In this document: piece by piece, positions 9,208-17,799 of the stretch
How the letters are laid out: each line of letters begins with the position of its first letter
How positions within the stretch are numbered: position 1 is the first letter of the stretch
Assembly: GCF_007197885.1 (NCBI RefSeq)
Contig: NZ_VKKG01000006.1
Coordinates: 248,001 to 312,000 of the forward strand
Direction of reading: 5' to 3'
Source: Tessaracoccus rhinocerotis
Lineage (GTDB): Bacteria > Actinomycetota > Actinomycetes > Propionibacteriales > Propionibacteriaceae
Length of the DNA stretch: 64,000 bases
Program-made: the position numbers and the translations under genes
The notes under the pieces: generated by a model
The model's input: the letters and a program-made list of their open reading frames with translations, nothing else
Databases searched by the model: none
What the model was told of the DNA's origin: nothing

Positions 9208-9444
9208 TCAGCGCCGCTGGCGACCGCTGTTCCTCGGGTGGTCGCGGGCGGCGCGTTCGTTGCCGTGCCTGTAGTTGCCCGTCACCCGCGCCATCAACTG
9301 CTGTTCATCGCCCGCCCCCACGTCGGCGAGGAAGTCCGACGCCCGCCGGCCGCGCAGTACCCCGGCCTGTCGGCCATGGTGGGTGATGGCTACGGTGCCG
9401 TCCTTCCGGACGGAGTACTCGAAGCCCTCCGGTGCGTTGCCCAT
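9208..9444 (-). CDS. small conserved actinobacterial protein
   Basis: Protein of 78 residues with the pattern EYSVRKDGTVAITHHGRQAGVL, then RGxRASDFL and QLMARVTGNYRHGNER. I recognise this as a small conserved actinobacterial hypothetical family, often annotated only as uncharacterised. The KDG..ITHHGR segment followed by a basic C-terminus suggests a small cytoplasmic, possibly nucleic-acid-binding protein; no function is established. The start at 9444 (MGNAPEG) is preferred over 9468 because the family begins near this point and a GGGGCGGGG tract precedes it. Its upstream region carries the first copies of the inverted repeat that brackets the neighbouring exporter gene. Confidence 0.75.
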   Translation of the reverse strand: MGNAPEGFEYSVRKDGTVAITHHGRQAGVLRGRRASDFLADVGAGDEQQLMARVTGNYRHGNERAARDHPRNSGRQRR

Positions 9445-9468
9445 GTCGCCAGTAAACCCCGCCCCCAC

Positions 9469-9535
9469 CCGTTGGTCGAGTAGGGCGCGGAACCACCGTT
9501 GGTCGAGTAGGGCGCCCCGCGCCCGTGTCGAGACC
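9469..9535 (+). repeat. palindrome-family repeat, left flank of ABC exporter
   Basis: A 20-base unit (9469-9488, CCGTTGGTCGAGTAGGGCGC) is followed after seven bases by a 40-base unit (9496-9535) that begins with the same 20 bases and ends in GTGTCGAGACC. The 40-base unit recurs exactly, in opposite orientation, at 11436-11475, and the 20-base unit recurs inverted at 11487-11506. The exporter gene between them is therefore flanked by mirror-image repeats. TTGGTCGAGTAG/GTGTCGAGACC motifs are known as dispersed intergenic palindromes in Actinobacteria. Confidence 0.85.
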
Positions 9536-9582
9536 CCGCAACCGCTCCCCGACGTGCCCAGCGCCCTTCGCAGGAAGCCCGG

Positions 9583-11373
9583 TCAGGCAGTGATGTCCCA
9601 GTTGAGGAGCTTGGCCTTGTCAGCCTTGGACGTCGAGCCCTGCAGCGTCAGCAGTTCGGAGTAGATGCCTCCGGTGGTGGCCAGCTCGGCGGGCGTGCCC
9701 ACCTCGTCGATGGCGCCGTCGCGGATGGTGACGATTCGGTCCACCGTGGAGATGGTGGACAGGCGGTGGGCGATGATCAGCGTGGTCCGGCCAGCCATCA
9801 GTTCCTCGAGGCCGGCCTGCACCTGCCGTTCGGCCTTCGTGTCGAGGGACGACGTCGCCTCGTCCAGCACCAGGATGGGAGCGTCCTTCAGCATGGCCCG
9901 CGCCACGGCGATCCGCTGCTTCTGGCCGCCGGAGAGCTTGACGCCGCGCTCCCCGATCTCGGTGTCGAACCCGCGGGGCAGCTTCTCGATGAAAGCCAGC
10001 GCGTTGGCTCGGCGGGCAGCCTCGCGCAGTTCCTCGTCGGTGACGTCGCTGGTGCCGTAGGCGATGTTGCCGCGGACGGTCCCGGAGAACAGCGAGGCGT
10101 CCTGGAACACGACGCCGATCTCCCCGCGCAACGCCGCCGTCGGCACCTCGGTGGTGGAGCGGCCGTTGACGGTGATGGTGCCTGAGGTGGGGACGTAGAG
10201 CTTCATCAGGAGGTTCACGAGCGTGGTCTTGCCGCCGCCGGACTCACCGACGAACGCGATCCGCTCGCCGCGTCGGATGGCCAGTGACACGTCGCGGAGC
10301 ACCAGGTCGTCCTCGTAGCCGAAGTCGACGTCGTCGTAGGTGATGACCGGGTCGGTGTCCACCCACTCCACTTCGTGGGCGGCCTCGTCCATCGGGTTGT
10401 GGGGCTCGTCGGCCTGGTTCATGACGAGGTAGTACTCGTTGCTGCCCGTGATGGCGCGCTGGGTGCTGTCCACGATGTAGCTCATGCCGGTGATGGGCTG
10501 CTTGGCGATGTTGACCAGCTGCACCAGCAGCACCATGGTGCCGACAGTGAACTCGCCACGCGCGGTCTGGATGAAGATGATCAGGTACAGCCCGAAGAAC
10601 ACGAGGTCCAGCACCGCGCGGCGCAGCACGTCCATCGAGTGCCACCACCGGGACTGCTCCTGTGTGATGACCACGGCCTTCTCGAAGCGACCCGTGAACT
10701 GCTTCAGCTCCAGCCGCTCCGTGACGAAGGACTTCACCACGCGCATCTGGCCGATGACCTCGGCGAACCGGCCGCCGGCCTGGTCGTACTCCTCGTTCTT
10801 GAGCGTCTCCAGCTTCTGCCAGCGCCGCGACGTCAGAGCCGTCAGCCACACGAACGTCGGGTAGATGACCACCAGCAGCAGCGCCAGCCACGGGGAGTGG
10901 AACGCGGAGATCACCAGCACCGCCAGCACTGTCAGGATGGTGGTGAAGAAGCCGTTGGCGACGTTCTGCAGGTAGTCGGTGATCGAAGTGATGGAGCGGT
11001 TCAGGCGCGAGATGAGCGTGCCGGTGAGCTCCGAATCGAAGTAGCGCTGCGGCAGCCGCAGCAACTTGTCGAAGTAGCGCTGGGAGAGGATCACCCTCAG
11101 CCGCGTGCTCATGACGTCGCCGAGGTAGCCGCCGACGTTGGTCGAGAGCGTCGCTGTCAGCATGATCCCCAGCAGCGCCACCGCCAGCCAGACCAGCGTG
11201 GTGACGTCGCCGCCCTCGCCCGTGGCCATGTCGACGACAGTCTGCGTGGCCTGCGCGATCAGGAACGGCGCGAGCAGGGTGGTGGCTGCCGTCAGCACCG
11301 ACGCGGCGATGATTCCGACGTAGAGCGGCCAGAGGGTCTGGGCGGTGCCCATGATGCGGGCGATGCTTCTCAC
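9583..11373 (-). CDS. ABC exporter, fused permease and ATPase (multidrug/lipid type)
   Basis: Half-transporter of 596 residues of the MsbA/LmrA type. The N-terminal transmembrane domain (about 1-310) contains six helices, including the LRLPQRYFDSELTGTLISRL coupling segment. The nucleotide-binding domain (about 340-580) has Walker A GESGGGKTT, signature LSGGQKQRIAVARA, Walker B ILVLDEATSSLD and the H-loop in IIAHRLST. It probably works as a homodimer, since no partner half-transporter is adjacent. The substrate is unknown. The gene stands alone between mirrored repeats at 9469-9535 and 11436-11506. Confidence 0.95.
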   Translation of the reverse strand: MRSIARIMGTAQTLWPLYVGIIAASVLTAATTLLAPFLIAQATQTVVDMATGEGGDVTTLVWLAVALLGIMLTATLSTNVGGYLGDVMSTRLRVILSQRYFDKLLRLPQRYFDSELTGTLISRLNRSITSITDYLQNVANGFFTTILTVLAVLVISAFHSPWLALLLVVIYPTFVWLTALTSRRWQKLETLKNEEYDQAGGRFAEVIGQMRVVKSFVTERLELKQFTGRFEKAVVITQEQSRWWHSMDVLRRAVLDLVFFGLYLIIFIQTARGEFTVGTMVLLVQLVNIAKQPITGMSYIVDSTQRAITGSNEYYLVMNQADEPHNPMDEAAHEVEWVDTDPVITYDDVDFGYEDDLVLRDVSLAIRRGERIAFVGESGGGKTTLVNLLMKLYVPTSGTITVNGRSTTEVPTAALRGEIGVVFQDASLFSGTVRGNIAYGTSDVTDEELREAARRANALAFIEKLPRGFDTEIGERGVKLSGGQKQRIAVARAMLKDAPILVLDEATSSLDTKAERQVQAGLEELMAGRTTLIIAHRLSTISTVDRIVTIRDGAIDEVGTPAELATTGGIYSELLTLQGSTSKADKAKLLNWDITA

Positions 11374-11412
11374 GCCTCACACCCTATTCACCTGGGACAA
11401 CCCCCGGTGGAG

Positions 11413-11506
11413 CGTGTCGAGACCACCCCGGCACAGGTCTCGACACGGGCGCGGGGCGCCCTACTCGACCAACGGGGGAGGAGAGGGCGCCCTACTCGAC
11501 CAACGG
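11413..11506 (+). repeat. palindrome-family repeat, right flank of ABC exporter
   Basis: Contains the exact reverse complement of the 40-base unit (11436-11475) and of the 20-base unit (11487-11506) found left of the exporter. In addition CGTGTCGAGACC at 11413-11424 is inverted relative to GGTCTCGACACG at 11436-11447, making a local hairpin. It lies between the exporter start and the decayed glycosidase locus. It could act as a recombination substrate or transcription barrier. Confidence 0.85.
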
Positions 11507-11532
11507 GGGAGGAGGAGGGCGCCCCTTCCGTG

Positions 11533-13023
11533 TCAGCGCTTGAACAGCACCAGGTTGTTGAACACCTCAGTGCTCACCCAGCGGTAGCCGGTCGCAGTCG
11601 CCTCGACCACCCTTGCCTCGATGTGGCTGCGGCAACCACCACGACCCGTGGTGCTGGTGTCGCACTCGGTGACCTCCGTCCAGTCCTCACCGTCGTCGGA
11701 GACCGAGACGGTCACCTCGGCGGGTCGACCGTTGGCCGAACCCTGACGGGGCAGGAAGTTCAGCGCGCACAACTCCAGCGAATCACCGGCATCCATTTCA
11801 ACCCAGTGCGGGTAGGCGGGCTCGGCCGAGGACCACTGCGAGTGCCAGTAGGTGCTGGGGTCGCCGTCGAAGGCGGCCGCGACGAAGCCGCTCGGCGCCG
11901 GCTCGCCGCTGGTCTGCTCGGAGGACACGTCCACGGGTGTGGGGGAGAAGGTGGGTCCGCAGGTCCCGGTGATGATCACCCCGGCGACGGTGGTGCCGCC
12001 GTCGTAGGTGACGGCGAAGCTGATCACGTTGGTGCCGATCGCACCGTCGGAGGCGACGGTGAAGGTCGCATCATGTACTCGTCGGCGCCCATGTGCCAGT
12101 AGTCGGTGGTGAAGACGCCGTCGTACTGGTCGACTAGACCGGTGTAGAAGTCCAGGGCCTCGGGATGGGACAGGTCGAGCTGGTTCTGGTTCCGGTTGCC
12201 CGCATTGTTGCGCAGCTGCAGATCCGGACGGTGCTCGAGCCAGATGCCCAGGTGGCCCGGGGAGTTGATCTCGGGAATCACGTCGATCCCCAGCACGTCG
12301 GCTTTGGCCACCAACTCCGCGACGTCGTCGCGCGTGTAGTAGGACCAGGTGTTGTTGCGCGGATCGTCGGTCTCGAGCTTCATCTCCAACAGGAGGTGGT
12401 TGAGCTTGAGGTCCGCCATGTCCGTCAGGAGACGGTCGATGAAGTCGGTCTGGATGTTGATCTGGCACGCGCACAGCGTGACGCCGCGCTCCTCGTACAT
12501 CGGGACGTCGAGGGACGAACCTGCCGGGAGCGTCGTGGTCTGGCGCAGGAGCTGGGACAGGGAGCGGGTGCCGTAGAAGGCGCCGCGCTCGTCGGCAGCG
12601 GTGATGGTGACGCCGTCCGAGGCGATCTGCAGTTCATAGCCCTCGGTGCCCAGTTCGGTGGTGCGGGCGGTGTCGAGGACGATTTCGATGTCGTCGGCGT
12701 CTGCGCCGGACGTGGCGATCTCGACTGCCCCCGGGGTGGCCGGCACCAGATCGGTGGCGGCGTTGGCCGGGTTCAGGTAGACGTCAGTTCCTGTGCGAAG
12801 ACAGCCGCGCGCGGTGCGAACTCGGCCGGCGCGACGATGCGGGTGCTCTCGCCGAGGCTCCACTGGCCCTCAGCGCCGGTCCAGTTGAGCGACGGGATGG
12901 TTGGGGGCAACTCCCCGGCGGCGAACGGCGTGATGCCGTCTTCCGGAACTGGGTCCGCGTTCGAGACCAGCGGGAGGCCGACGGTGGCGAACAGGGCCAC
13001 CGCGGCCCCCAGGCCGATCCTGG
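11533..13023 (-). pseudogene. broken secreted GH20 beta-N-acetylhexosaminidase
   Basis: Remnant read on the minus strand in several frames. From about 13023 to 12776 there is a signal-peptide-like segment (GLGAAVALFATVGLPLVSNA) and the start of a GH20 N-terminal domain, ending at a stop. A frameshift near 12785 leads into the rest of the GH20 N-domain and barrel, up to the catalytic Asp-Glu pair in HMGADEY. Near 12065 the barrel breaks off and another frame continues with a beta-sandwich module (ATFTVASDGAIG) and a discoidin-like CBM. This ends at 11533 with only the last third of the four-cysteine module (ECDTSTTGRGGCRS, then FNNLVLF). Half the barrel and part of the CBM are missing, so deletions as well as frameshifts occurred. 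Assembly error is an alternative. Confidence 0.75.
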
Positions 13024-13627
13024 CCCATGCGGTGGGTCCAGGTGCCGTCGGCCTGCTGGCTGGACTGCACGAGGGAGCCGAAGATGTAGCTGCGGCAGGC
13101 GCCGTTGCCCGTCACCGCGGTGTCGCACTCGGTGCGCCAGCGTCGTCCCTCGTCGGAGAGCCAGGTGCCGGTCTGCCCGAGCGGGTTCTGGCTCCACTGC
13201 GCCCTGGTCATTCCCGGCAGGTAGGTCAGGTTGTTGAACTTCCAGCCGGTGCTGCCGACGAAACGGCCGCCGACGAACTCCACCTGGGTGGCCCAGATCT
13301 GGGTGGTGCAGCGGGTGGTCTGCGAATACGGCTCGCACGCGGTGTACCAGAAGCGACCGTTCACGTTGTGGTAGCCGGGCTCGCCGTAGACATCGACCCT
13401 GCCGGAGGAGGTCGGCGCCGTGGTGGGCGCCTGCGTGGGTGGCGTCGGGCGGGCGGTCGGTTCCGTGGGTTCCCCCGTCGGCTCGGTCGGCTCCTGCGTC
13501 GGTCGGACGACTCCTGGGGTGTGGGCAGGACCTCGGACGGGGCGACGGCGCTCGCCGGAGACCCCGAGACCACGACTCCTGTGACCAGGAGTGCGGCCGA
13601 GGCCAGTACGCAGGCGAGCTTCTTCAT
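13024..13627 (-). pseudogene. broken secreted protein with four-cysteine module
   Basis: The start at 13627 is preceded by AAGGGA and opens a good signal peptide (MKKLACVLASAALLVTG, cleavage after ASA). A frameshift near 13500 is needed to enter a Pro/Thr/Glu linker (PTQEPTEPTGEPTEPT). After it comes the four-cysteine module starting at VYGEPGYHN, with CEPYS, RCTTQIW, NNLTYLPG, RTECDT and GACRSY all present. The module runs to THRMGQ near 13024 and then joins, out of frame, the signal peptide of another gene, so its final VFNNMVRF segment is lost. This is most simply a fusion of two neighbouring secreted-protein genes by deletion. Confidence 0.7.
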
Positions 13628-13751
13628 CGGGTTCCCTTCACGACGCTGTGTGACGGGAGTCATGTTGCCCCGCCGCACCGACACCCTCGAGGGTTCAGCC
13701 CCAATCGCTCACTCGGCCTGCCGGCGTCACAAGGTTGCGCCGAACGCGAAA

Positions 13752-13778
13752 CCGCCAGCCCCCCGAAGGGACTGGCGG
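13752..13778 (-). terminator. intrinsic terminator after gltA
   Basis: Arms CCGCCAG and CTGGCGG, extended by further C/G pairs with one mismatch, form an 11-bp stem with a CCGAA loop. On the minus strand the stem is followed by TTTCGCGTT. It lies 17 bases past the citrate synthase stop, the expected place for a terminator. Confidence 0.65.
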
Positions 13779-13794
13779 CCTGCTGCAGCTTGGA

Positions 13795-15081
<1,287 letters not shown>

Positions 15082-15199
15082 GTTCAGATGTGCCTTCCTG
15101 GGGACTACGACGTCTGTGCCGCGGTGTCATCAATGGCTGTGCCTGCGTGTGCCCAGCCAACCATACAGCGTTGAACCCAACACTATTCGGGCCGAGACG

Positions 15200-15239
15200 G
15201 GGCGCCTCGGCGGCTTTCAGCGTAAGCGCGGAGGCGCCC
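15200..15239. other. hairpin in gltA-yceI intergenic region
   Basis: Perfect 9-base arms (GGGCGCCTC at 15200-15208 and GAGGCGCCC at 15231-15239) are separated by 22 bases, with TTT following on the plus side. It sits between two divergent promoters, so it could be part of the gltA leader or an insulator. No riboswitch class is recognised in this 263-base gap. Confidence 0.35.
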
Positions 15240-15268
15240 TTTGGCGAAAACATGTCCCCCCGGAACTG

Positions 15269-15298
15269 GTTGACTTTTCAACTAGATGGGTGCATAGT
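15269..15298 (+). promoter_or_regulatory. yceI promoter with overlapping operator-like palindrome
   Basis: TTGACT (15270-15275) and CATAGT (15293-15298) are separated by 17 bases, a good vegetative promoter 46 bases ahead of the yceI start. The -35 overlaps the palindrome GTTGA-CTTT-TCAAC (15269-15282), and AGTTGA recurs at the -10. A repressor of the MarR type could block the promoter here; no such gene is in the window. Confidence 0.55.
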
Positions 15299-15344
15299 TG
15301 AGGATGCAAGCACTTCTACAGACACCCACCCGAGGAGAATCATC

Positions 15345-15890
15345 ATGGCAAACCACCAGGAGCTGAACGGCGAGTACACCGTCGACGCGTCCCACACCAC
15401 CCTGGCCTTCGTCGCCCGGCACGCGATGATCACCAAGGTCCGCGGCACCCTCGCCGCCTCCGGCCAGGCCGTCCTGAACGCCGCCGACCCCAAGGCCTCC
15501 AGCATCACCGTCACCGCCGACACCACCTCGGTGAACACCGGCAACGCCGACCGCGACGCCCACCTGCGCAGCGCCGACTTCTTCGAGTCCGAGACCTACC
15601 CGAACATCACCTTCACCTCCACCGATGTCACCGTCGTGGGCGACGACGAGCTCCAGGTCACGGGCGACCTTACGATCAAGGACGTCACCCAGAGCGTCAC
15701 CATCCCGCTCGAGTACACCGGCACCGTCGTCGATCCCTTCGGCGCCACCCGCGCGGGCTTCGAGGGCAAGCTGCCCGTCAAGCGCTCCGAGTTCGGCCTG
15801 ACTTGGAACGCGGCCCTCGAGGCGGGCGGCGTCCTCGTCTCCGACAAGGTCACCCTCGAGTTCGACGTGGCCCTGGTCAAGAACGCCTGA
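15345..15890 (+). CDS. YceI family protein
   Basis: Lipocalin-like beta-barrel protein of 181 residues of the YceI family, whose members bind isoprenoid-type lipids and are often induced by acid or oxidative stress. Diagnostic blocks are GEYTVDASHTTLAFVARHAM at the N-terminus, HLRSADFFESETYPNITFTS in the middle and LTIKDVTQSVTIP. The ATG at 15345 follows CGAGGAGAA. There is no signal peptide, as usual for actinobacterial members. It is a single-gene unit with its own promoter and a strong terminator. Confidence 0.93.
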   Translation: MANHQELNGEYTVDASHTTLAFVARHAMITKVRGTLAASGQAVLNAADPKASSITVTADTTSVNTGNADRDAHLRSADFFESETYPNITFTSTDVTVVGDDELQVTGDLTIKDVTQSVTIPLEYTGTVVDPFGATRAGFEGKLPVKRSEFGLTWNAALEAGGVLVSDKVTLEFDVALVKNA

Positions 15891-15910
15891 TCCACCTCCT
15901 TCGGGAAGAC

Positions 15911-15945
15911 GAAGGCCCGGACAGCTCTCAGCTGTCCGGGCCTTC
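15911..15945. terminator. strong bidirectional hairpin terminator
   Basis: A perfect 16-bp stem (GAAGGCCCGGACAGCT against its complement) closes a CTC loop. It lies between the convergent yceI and DUF6458 genes, 20 bases from each stop, and can serve both directions. Confidence 0.9.
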
Positions 15946-15964
15946 GCGCCGTTGGTGAAAGGAA

Positions 15965-16210
15965 TCAGATGCCGTCCCGCGTCTCAGAGCGGGTCACCTG
16001 GTCACCGGTGTTGGGGTCGTTCATGACGCGGGTCTCAGTGCTGCGATGCCGCTGCGAAGCGATGAGCGACCAGATCACGCCGAAGACACCGCAGGCCATC
16101 AGGATGTAGCCGGCGATGTTGATGTTGAAGAACGAAACCGTGTCCTCGCTGATCGCGAAGGCAAGGATCGCACCCAGCGCCAGCAGGAAGATCGAGGTAC
16201 CGATACGCAT
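15965..16210 (-). CDS. small two-helix membrane protein (DUF6458-like)
   Basis: Protein of 81 residues starting MRIGTSIFLLALGAILAFAI. A second hydrophobic stretch (IAGYILMACGVFGVIWSLIA) and a short polar, charged C-terminal tail follow. This matches the small DUF6458 membrane proteins common in Actinobacteria, whose function is unknown. The tail (ETRVMNDPNTGDQVTRSETR) probably faces the cytoplasm. It is a single gene convergent with yceI. Confidence 0.85.
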   Translation of the reverse strand: MRIGTSIFLLALGAILAFAISEDTVSFFNINIAGYILMACGVFGVIWSLIASQRHRSTETRVMNDPNTGDQVTRSETRDGI

Positions 16211-16329
16211 GTCTTGTCCTCTCTAGTACGGAAGCGACCACGGGGGCCGCGTTTCGTCACTCTAGCGCCGACGCGTCCGATCCACGCGCCAGACACCTGC
16301 AGTTCACCAATCCTCGCTACGTTGAGCAC

Positions 16330-17694
16330 GTGAACAGCAACCAGCCGCCGTCGGGGCACCTCTACGATCCCGCAACGGCCGACGACGTCGTCGACATCAC
16401 CCTTGGCGCCCTGCCAGACACGCCCGCTCCCAAGTGGAAGGTCTTCAGTTGGGGCCTGTGGGACTGGGGCACGCAGCCGTTCAACACGGTCATCACCACG
16501 TTCGTGTTCTCGGTCTACATCACCTCCTCGGCGTTCGGCACCGAGAACCAGACCTCCATCGCCCTGTCCATCTCGACGGGCACCGCCGGCCTGCTGATCG
16601 CCCTGCTCGCCCCGATCCTAGGGCAGGGCGCAGACCGCTCCGGAAGACGCATGTTCCACCTGCGCTGGCAGACGTGGCTGCTCGCGGCCATCTCGGCGGC
16701 GCTCTGGTTCGTCGCGCCCGAGCCGTCATACCTCGTGCTCGGGCTGGTGCTGCTCGCCGCCGGCAACCTGGTGGGCGAGATCGCAAACGTCAACTACTAC
16801 GCGGCCATCGACAAGGTCTCCACCCCCGGGACCGTGGGCCGCATCTCCGGGCTCGGCTGGGGTCTCGGCTACATCGGCGGCATCGCGATCCTGCTGCTGA
16901 TCATCGCCCTGCGCGGCTCGGAGTTCGGCGCCGACGACGTGCGCTTCTCCATGATCGTGTGCGGCCTGTGGACGCTGGTGTTCACCATCCCGATCTTCGT
17001 CGCGCTCCGCGACGAGAAGGTCGAGAACCCGCCGCCGCGCCGGTCCCTGCCCGAGTGCTACCGCGACCTGTGGCGCTCGCTGCAGCGCGTCTACCGCGAC
17101 AACCCCCACACCGTGTACTTCCTGCTCGCCTCCGCGCTGTTCCGCGACGGGCTCGGTGGCGTCTTCACCTTCGGCGCGGTCCTGGCCGCCGGCACCTTCG
17201 GGTTCGAGTTCTCCGAGGTGATCATCTTCGGCGTCGCCGCCAACCTCGTGGCCGGCGTCTCGACGATGGCCTTCGGCCTGCTCGACGACAAGCTCGGCCC
17301 CAAGAGGGTCATCCTGATCTCGCTGTCCTTCCTCGTCGTGCTGGGCCTCGGCGTGTTCTTCCTGCACGACCAGGGCAAGACCGTGTTCTGGGTCCTGGGC
17401 CTTGCCATGTGCATCTTCGTCGGCCCTGCCCAGTCCGCCAGCCGGTCGTTCCTCGCCCGCGCGATCCCGGAGGGCAAGTCCGGTGAGATCTTCGGCCTCT
17501 ACGCCACCACCGGGCGTGCCGTCTCGTTCCTGTCCTCGACTTTCTTCGGCCTGTTCATCGTCATCGGCGCCGAGATCACCGGCAGCCAGGAGACGCAGTA
17601 CTTCGGCATCCTCGGTGTCGTCGTCGTCCTGCTGGCCGGCCTGCTCGTCATGATCCCGGTCAAGGAGGGCGGCCACAGCTTCAGCAAGCAGTAG
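16330..17694 (+). CDS. MFS transporter, UMF1/Atg22-like
   Basis: Integral membrane protein of 454 residues with about twelve helices. The segment WGLWDWGTQPFNTVITTFVF matches the WxLxDWGxxxFxTxI hallmark of the UMF1 (Atg22-like) branch, whose fungal members export amino acids from the vacuole. The bacterial substrate is unknown. The GTG start at 16330 opens a hydrophilic 35-residue N-terminus before the first helix. It is likely monocistronic; a GC-rich hairpin follows its stop. Confidence 0.9.
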   Translation: MNSNQPPSGHLYDPATADDVVDITLGALPDTPAPKWKVFSWGLWDWGTQPFNTVITTFVFSVYITSSAFGTENQTSIALSISTGTAGLLIALLAPILGQGADRSGRRMFHLRWQTWLLAAISAALWFVAPEPSYLVLGLVLLAAGNLVGEIANVNYYAAIDKVSTPGTVGRISGLGWGLGYIGGIAILLLIIALRGSEFGADDVRFSMIVCGLWTLVFTIPIFVALRDEKVENPPPRRSLPECYRDLWRSLQRVYRDNPHTVYFLLASALFRDGLGGVFTFGAVLAAGTFGFEFSEVIIFGVAANLVAGVSTMAFGLLDDKLGPKRVILISLSFLVVLGLGVFFLHDQGKTVFWVLGLAMCIFVGPAQSASRSFLARAIPEGKSGEIFGLYATTGRAVSFLSSTFFGLFIVIGAEITGSQETQYFGILGVVVVLLAGLLVMIPVKEGGHSFSKQ

Positions 17695-17703
17695 TCGGTA
17701 TCA

Positions 17704-17719
17704 GCGGCCCCCCGGCCGC
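17704..17719 (+). terminator. GC-rich hairpin after the UMF1 transporter gene
   Basis: GCGGCC-CCCC-GGCCGC forms a six-pair GC stem nine bases past the transporter stop. No T-run follows, so it is only a possible terminator separating that gene from the HNH-ATPase operon. Confidence 0.35.
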
Positions 17720-17799
17720 CTCTTCAGGAGAAGTAGCAGCATTCGTCCCGCCTGCGGGGGACAATCGTCGTGCGGGTCATCAGCGCTGGGGGGTGTGTG

